Origin: Hsuehochloa calcarea
Taxonomy: Eukaryota; Streptophyta; Magnoliopsida; Poales; Poaceae
Direction: 5' to 3'
Assembly: GCA_036346395.1 (NCBI GenBank)
Contig: CM070604.1
Span: forward strand, 992,001 to 1,056,000
Length of the DNA stretch: 64,000 bases
Both the position numbers and the translations under genes were made by a program. This document shows, in pieces, positions 58,060-64,000 of this stretch; position 1 is the first letter of the stretch, and the number at the start of each line of letters is the position of its first letter. The notes under the pieces were generated by a model. It had not been told where the DNA came from. It ran no database searches and saw nothing but the letters and a program-made list of their open reading frames with translations.

Positions 58060-59059
58060 AGGCCATTGAGTCCAGCATTCTGACCTGATCGCGAGCATTA
58101 TGACGCCCTTGATCACCTGCCCGGTTCAAACGATGTCGAAGATCGTTAGGACCAAGCGAATAACCCTCTCGACGAGAAGAAGGTGTATTTGTTCGGAACA
58201 ATCTCCTTCCCTCATGACTCATTGGTCGGAATCGTCGAGGAGGCTGTAGTATCGATTGATTCCCAACATACGCATGTTGCCCTCTGCTGAGGGAAGAACG
58301 CTGGGACGAAGTCATGGTTTGACTTTGTGGTGCCCTCCGTTCTCGGTATTCTTCTGTACATTGTACGGTTTGTTGGAGAATCTCCGACACCTGTCCTACC
58401 AATTGGACAAAACCTGGAGCTTCTGCTAAAGCAGGGTCAGTATTATTTAAAATATTACGAATGCGCTACAGGCTCTGTACCGTTACTGAAGGTCTCGGAG
58501 GATTCATCGAGGTTGTTGGCGTTCGCAGATCCGAACCTTCTCTTAACCTCGTGCCTGGCCGCACTTGACCCATCATCATTGGTGGGGTTGAACTAGGCGA
58601 ATTAACTGATGGACGTCCATCAGTTCTGTTGCCTCTAGTAACTGGTGCTTGATTGCCCGCGCCATCTCCATCAGTATGTGGTGGTGAGGCAGCGTGTGCA
58701 GGACTATACAGGGCATTGCGATCAGTATTTCCGATCGCATTGACCTCGTGTTTCCAGCATCGATCCTCCGAAGAGCTTCCACTGTACTCAGTGGAGAGCT
58801 TCCTAGTGTTTCTACCAGACATTTCCACGACGGAGACCGGTCGGAGATGAGCACCTCTTGAGGCCTCTGTGGCGGACTCAGCCTGATACGGCGAACTGCC
58901 GATCGTATGCTGAGCTTTATCATCCCCCTCGGCCCACCACACGGGCAGATGTTGTGGGGTCTGGCGAAGGTGACCAACAGTGCCATGTGGGCACAATACA
59001 TGGAGATCGTTAGCAATCCTCACGCTTCGATCTATCGACGACCTATGGTGTTTCTCCAT
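58060..59059 (-). pseudogene. Unidentified minus-strand coding remnants
   Basis: Two long minus-strand frames (58466-59059 and 58040-58402), linked by plausible sequence (…FVQLVGQVSEILQQTVQC…), have Ser/Pro/Arg-rich composition without known domains. They are possibly a transposon-encoded second ORF or gag-like protein. Low certainty. Confidence 0.25.
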
Positions 59060-59133
59060 TTTGTTTATCCTGCTCAGTCCTCTGGGGGGTCACCGTTGAA
59101 GGGGGCAGTGACGCTATTGTCCCCCTCTTCTAT

Positions 59134-59805
59134 TTGTTGACGAAGGGAGAGGTCTCGGGAGCGCCAGACGTCGCTAGGCAGGATGCTCCAGTTGATGGAG
59201 ATTCTGGTAGTTTTCAACCGAATGAAGGTGTGGATAAATGGCGGGTTTCTCGTGTTGACTGTCACGAGATTATCGATGGCATATCCGAGGGCACTGCCAC
59301 CGAAGATGAGGACGACTTTGACTTGCAATCCAGCGAGGACGAAGCCGACGATGAGGGTGGGATCGCCGGTGGCATTGTTTCGACCGACATGGATTATGTT
59401 CCAAGTCGGTTGGATTGGCAAGCGGCCTCTCCCCTTGTTCTGCCACAGGAGCACGAGTCTTCGTGGGCCTTCGATGCGGACACCCTGCTTGTAGGGCAAT
59501 ATTTCCCACACAAGACTACCGCCAAGCAAGCTATCGCTAGTTTCGTGGTGAAGACCAGTCAGACTTATCGAATTTACAAGTGAGTTTCGACGTTTTTTGT
59601 TGTATGTTCAACTATTTACAGTACGTCGTACTAACCATTATCTGTCTTCCATTATCTACAGGTCTAACCCTGACACGTACATAATTAAGTGCGTGGTTAG
59701 CTCTTGCCCTGACAAAGTCCGTGCCCAGAGATTTGCTGGGGCGGGAACGGCCTTCCGCATCACAGTCATGACGGATCACACATGTGGTGTGTGGTGGCTC
59801 CATTG
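59134..59805 (+). pseudogene. MULE transposase N-terminal fragment
   Basis: Exon 59134-59579 and exon 59662-59805, joined across a GT-AG intron, give an acidic N terminus, then LLVGQYFPHKTTAKQAIASF and TYIIKCVVSSCPDKVRAQRF. This is the MuDR N-terminal zinc-binding region (K-C…C-P…V.A) plus DHTC. The MULE catalytic domain is absent because Copia sequence begins at about 59820. Confidence 0.65.
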
Positions 59806-59821
59806 ATCATGTTTTGTTTAT

Positions 59822-60600
59822 ACAAGGAATCAACAAGAAACACCACTAGTTTGATAGAGCAACAATAATTTAGCTGGAGACTTTATTGATAGAAAGAGCA
59901 CCACAGAGACTATATTTTATCTATATGAGAATATCGTGACTTGGTGTTCTCAGAAACAAAAGTGTGTAATGTTCTCAAGTTGCGAAGCTGAATTCATGGT
60001 AGAAACCTTGGCAGCCTATCAAGGAATCTGGCTAAAGAGATTGTTGCAAGAACTGCAAGGGGAGTATGCTGGACCGTTTGAGTTGTATGTCGACAATAAG
60101 GCAGCACTGGCGTTAATGAAGAACCTAGTATTTCACGGGAGAAGTAAACATATTGATACACGTTTTCACTTTATAAGAGAATGTGTTGAGGAGGGATTGG
60201 TCGATGTACATCATGTACCAACAGATCAACAGAAGGCTGATATCCTGACAAAAGCTTTGCCTCATGTGCAATTTCAGAAGATGTGTGATTTAATTGGTAT
60301 TCATGTTCTTACTGATGATAGTCAGTATTAGGGGGAGTGTTGCAATTAATCCTTCATGTAATAGTTTGTTCAATTCTAATTTGAGTCATGTAATAGGGAT
60401 TGGTCGATGTACATCGTTTTTAGTTTCGGAGTCTGTTCAGTAAAGATAGAGTAAAAATCAACTTGTATCCGAGTTGTATTGTTCGAGTCAATGTATGAGT
60501 CGGTTTTAGCAAACCTACAAAAGGTGTGGTTGTGTCTTGTAAGTTTTACGACAACAAAAGATAAGCAATAGACAAAGAGAAAAGGGTGCGCAGTTCAGCA
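59822..60600 (+). mobile_element. 3' end of a Copia element
   Basis: RNase H reads VTWCSQKQKCVMFSSCEAEF, KHIDTRFHFIRECVEEGLVD and QQKADILTKALPH, ending TAG at 60329-60331. A ggggga purine tract and an LTR starting at 60338 (TGTTGCAATTAATCC) follow. The LTR end is set at about 60600 by its closing CA-like sequence. Everything upstream of RNase H is missing. Confidence 0.8.
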
Positions 60601-62890
60601 CCGTAAAATTCCTCTGTTCGTCCTCGGTTTATGGTTTTGAGTACTCATCATTGACCACTGTTTATTTCGAGTATTGTTCATTTCGAGTACGTATTGTTCA
60701 TCATTTTTTACTACACATGATTGGAAGGAGGTTTCGATTGCCTGATCGGAGGTTCGACTATATTCTGATCGAAGGAGGTTCGACTGGTCGAAAGATTCCA
60801 ACTACCTAGTCGAAGGAGGACCGCACCATCCACGGAGTTTGTCGTGAGAACGGCAACGCGTGGGAGGCTGTGATTGTACGGGCGCGCTGCGAGCTCACCA
60901 TTTCTTGGGCGCGTAGATCCGGGAGAGATGCATGGGGTATCATGAGGAAATCTGTCGGCACAACGCACGCTAGATCTACCGGAGAGCAGACCATATGTCA
61001 ATCTTAAAGCTTTTGCGACAAGCTAGCTAGCTAGCTCGATCGATCAAAGTCTTACTAGCCACCTACAATTTGACTTATATATGTACACATATCCATCCAG
61101 CTGCATGCCATCTTCCTTCAGGTCTCAGCCTGTTACTCCATCACGATCGACCCCATCCATAAATCCAATCTAGTCTTGAGCTGATGACGCCCAAAGGGAA
61201 AAGGCGAAAGGGAAAGATTTGTGAGCTGCAACTTTGCAGTAACCACATGCATATATGCATGGTAGAGATCGACCCATCCATGGACAAATAGGCAAGTATT
61301 CCTTCCAAACAGGGGAAAAAGAACACGTACAGATGGTACAGAAGGGCACGATATTCGAGTCCAAGCTGGACGATATATATGGAGGTGTTGTCTTGTAACA
61401 ATCCATGGGATATCCTATCCTAGAGCCAAGTCACAGTACTGAACGACAGGCGACGGCGCACATACGTTGGATTCACAGAGAAGAAGATGGGAATGGATTT
61501 TGCCATTTGGTAGCGAATAAAATGGGGGCAGGCGATGCGACAACCAAACCGCACGACATTCTCAAAAAGGAGATTAATTCGGCACCAATTAGTAGGGAAA
61601 CAACTCATTAGGCATGCAGTCTAACCTTTACCTGTCGGGCTCGTGACCGACACGTCGGCCTCATTACTCAGAAAACCAGATCATGCGCTGCAACCACATG
61701 GCAATTAGTCCTATATATATCCGGTATGGGGGTCTGAATGATTCTGGGCTCTTCTGAAGAAGCAGCAAAAAAAAAAACATTTCTTCATTTTAAAAGCATA
61801 TTCAGCATGCCAGTTTCAGTATTTTATATTACAATGCCTCCTCAGTTTGGAGGTGTGGACTTATTTATTCAGATGGTGCAGAAACGTCTCCTGTTCTGTA
61901 CAACAACATAAACCGAAAGGAATTGTCAACTCAGCCTCCAGAGCTACAATGACCAGCCGGGCCGGGCAGAGCCACGGATTTTTTTATCGCCGGTTTTCCG
62001 TTAAAAATCGGTAAAACTTGATTTACCAGTGGGACCAGTAGAACTACAAATCGGCCTCTAAAATTTCAGTTTGGGTGAATTTTATTGGGATTTTTTTAAA
62101 TTTGCTTGAATTTATCTAATCCAAAAAAAATCAAAAATTTAGACAAAATTTCCGATTTTTAGTCTTACCGCAACCCCGGTAATAAAGAACCGGCAAAAGA
62201 AACCCATGGTTTTTTGGGGACGCAAACCATGCATGCACGCAGCTTGCCGATCGATGACACGGCCGGCCATGTGCATGCGTATGCGGCGAAAGCATCATGC
62301 CTTCGCTGAATCACACCACACACACACGCATTGATACATGCATGCATATCCTCTCTGATCAGAAAACCTGCAGCCATGCACACGTTGCAGGAAATGATCG
62401 TCTGATGGATGTATCTCAGTCTTCAGGTGAGAGCTCGGGAAGGATACGCGTGTCAGGGGCGCGTATATATGCAGCCGTACGTAGAAAAGGCAATGGCGAT
62501 GGGGGCCGGCATGGCCCTGGGGAGGAGGAGGACGACGCGATGCTGTGCTATGCACTGAATTGCATGCCTGCGTCGGCATGCCGGCTGCCAGCCGGAGAAG
62601 AAAGCAATAGAGATACATAGATAGATAGATTGCTCTTCTCATGTCTTCTCTGTCTTTTGCTCCACAAAAACACGAGCATGTTACTATGTTTTGTTAACTG
62701 GTAAGCAGTAGCAAAGCGGCCATGGCCTCCTGCTCCCGCTGCTCCGTCCTGTCTTTTACTTCGTTTTCTTTCTTTCTTTCCAACCAGGCCAGGCCCCACA
62801 CGCTGACACCACATCAGATTTTCTTTAAAAAAATAATATTATTTTAAAATAAATAGTCAATTTTTTCCCTACAAAACTAGACTACTTTGT
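60601..62890. other. Intergenic, no gene supported
   Basis: Includes a cttcga/tcgaagg-type repeated stretch (60725-60815), a ctagctagctagctag run (61021) and A/T-rich sequence at 61980-62190. No protein family recognised. Confidence 0.45.
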
Positions 62891-63060
62891 CATTTGAAAT
62901 AGCAAAATTTTATGTTACTATTTCAAATGGCGACAATAGCCTAGGCAATAGCGATAGAGGCTAGGCAGTGCAGAGGGGTTCATGTCGCCATTTAGAATGA
63001 CAACGAGCCATATCGCCACTCCAACTGGCGACAGGGACCTTTACTGGTTTTTTTTTTTAC
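62891..63060. repeat. Inverted repeats with GTCGCC motifs
   Basis: A perfect 12-bp inverted pair (catttgaaatag 62891-62902, ctatttcaaatg 62918-62929) is followed by repeated gtcgccat / ggcgaca words. Probably the terminal region of the adjacent transposon. Confidence 0.55.
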
Positions 63061-63084
63061 TTTTTATTTCCGACCACATATTTT

Positions 63085-63300
63085 GTGGGCAAATGATATT
63101 ACAAAACATTCAACACAACGTTATCATATTTTTTATCGACAAATCACAATGATATTACAGAACATTCATCACAACTTCCTCACATATTTTATCGATAAAT
63201 CACACCAATATTATAAAACATTCAACACAACGTCATTACCAAGTTTTTCTACAAATTAAAATGAGATTACAAAGCATTGAACACCACATATTTCAACAAG
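63085..63300. repeat. Imperfect tandem repeat, about 60-bp unit
   Basis: About four copies of a unit containing atgatattacaaaacattca and acaacg, diverged by substitutions and small indels. Lies just past the MULE coding end. Confidence 0.65.
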
Positions 63301-63319
63301 ACAACATTTCCCGTGGCCG

Positions 63320-64000
63320 CGACCTCAACATCTGTCATGTCGATCGCCTTGAGTGGGGCGGTCAATGTCTCCTTCATCTTGTGGATTTCTCGTATGGTAT
63401 TTCTTGAAGGTGTGCCCAGACTCCCTGCAAATGGAGCACTTTTTCGTACGACGTCCGGCTTCTATTTCATCCACGTTGTTCTTGATACGCCGTACCTGTC
63501 GCTGGCCAACCTTTCCCTTCAATCTATCAATGTCCGCGGACCAGATAAGTTGCTAACAGGTCGGATAGCTAGTGAAATGGTCAACCACGCCATAACCATA
63601 CAACTTTGCACTCCATGTTTGCATCACCTCCTCCTTGTTGAAATAATAAGAGAGGTACTGGCCGGGATGCTGCGCCACCGTCGAACATGTGAGTAGGGCC
63701 TATGCAGAAGAAGAGACTTGTTGCAAGTGCATACGCAACTAGCGCAGCGTAGCATGCACTTGTAGGTGATCCTCTCGTGGTTCGTCCCACGATGTTCTTT
63801 ATCCATGCACAGTATCTCGAAGCGAAGCTCCCTTGTGCCCATCTTAAATGCCCAGTGCATCTCACATTTCTTGCTCTTCTCCTCCATGTACTTAGTGATC
63901 ATGGCGGAGTACAATACTCTATCATTTTCCATGGCGAGCGACGCGTTGTTACTTCTATCAACAAAGTAATTTGTGGTACTACAGAGAATTGCCTCCACAA
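63320..64000 (-). pseudogene. MULE transposase C-terminal part (runs off the window)
   Basis: Minus-strand pieces read CTCNKSLLLHRPYSHV (SWIM zinc-finger region, with the Cys of CSH changed to Tyr), YYFNKEEVMQTWSAKLYGYG, a stop (TAG, about 63555), then KGKVGQRQVRRIKNNVDEIE and the knuckle CSICRESGHTFKKYH with its last Cys changed to Tyr. The order is that of a MuDR-type transposase C terminus. A frameshift separates the SWIM part from the next piece. It is inactive. The rest lies beyond 64000. Confidence 0.75.

Noticed and set aside
61970..62200. Possible MITE with ccggttttccg / ccccggtaa ends
   Set aside because: Ends do not pair well and no duplication flanks it.
1..64000. tRNA, rRNA, microRNA and CRISPR genes
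   Set aside because: None could be supported by eye. A covariance-model scan would be needed to exclude small RNAs.

Overview
This is nuclear DNA of a grass, most likely rice (Oryza) or a close relative. Host genes have short exons with GT-AG (once GC-AG) introns and very GC-rich first exons. The intergenic DNA is packed with rice-type transposons: short-LTR Copia with a TGGTATCAGAG primer site, Gypsy, CACTA, MULE, hAT, Stowaway and a Helitron end. There is no bacterial, organellar or CRISPR content.

Intact host genes: a small one-TM-segment protein (440-634, -), possibly read from a transcript that also carries an overlapping upstream ORF; the Qb-SNARE NPSN11 (3465-7280, +, 10 exons, 261 aa); a class VII receptor-like cytoplasmic kinase (14412-16750, +, 4 exons, 376 aa); an FCS-like zinc finger (FLZ) gene (38673-39334, -, 2 exons, 141 aa); and an ATAD1/Msp1-type AAA ATPase (53090-56283, -, 5 exons, 393 aa). 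A truncated ATP-synthase-delta-like ORF lies at 46732-47280. These genes do unrelated housekeeping or signalling jobs and form no operon or cluster.

Broken host genes: a terminal exon split by a Copia insertion (20751-20897 / 30912-30995), an allene oxide synthase (CYP74A) fragment, a RabA-type GTPase pseudogene split by a hAT element, a beta-1,3-glucanase (GH17) fragment carried inside a short Copia element, and several coding-like pieces I could not identify (7615-7818, 10633-10890, 57644-57980).

Transposon layers: Stowaway-like element with a nested hAT (1061-2341); 2-kb solo LTR (7994-9985, TSD atttc); 1.46-kb short-LTR Copia with TSD ccacc (11749-13206); decayed CACTA with a ULP1-like peptidase relic (about 18357-20100); old Copia (20898-30906, TSD agagg) containing a rearranged inverted segment and a young Copia with two 512-bp LTRs that read as identical (24035-30567, TSD tacat); Gypsy mosaic (33602-37866); truncated Copia (about 40820-45185); hAT-like elements at 32882-33113, 45721-46281 (TSD cttcggat) and 51052-52203; gene-carrying Copia (47410-49226); MULE fragments at 59134-59805 and 63320-64000; and a Copia 3' end (59822-60600).

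I found no wholly new biological system. The most interesting observations are the retrotransposon carrying a host glucanase fragment, the young but coding-dead Copia that must have been mobilised in trans, the overlapping ORF pair at 631-634, and the layered destruction of several host genes.
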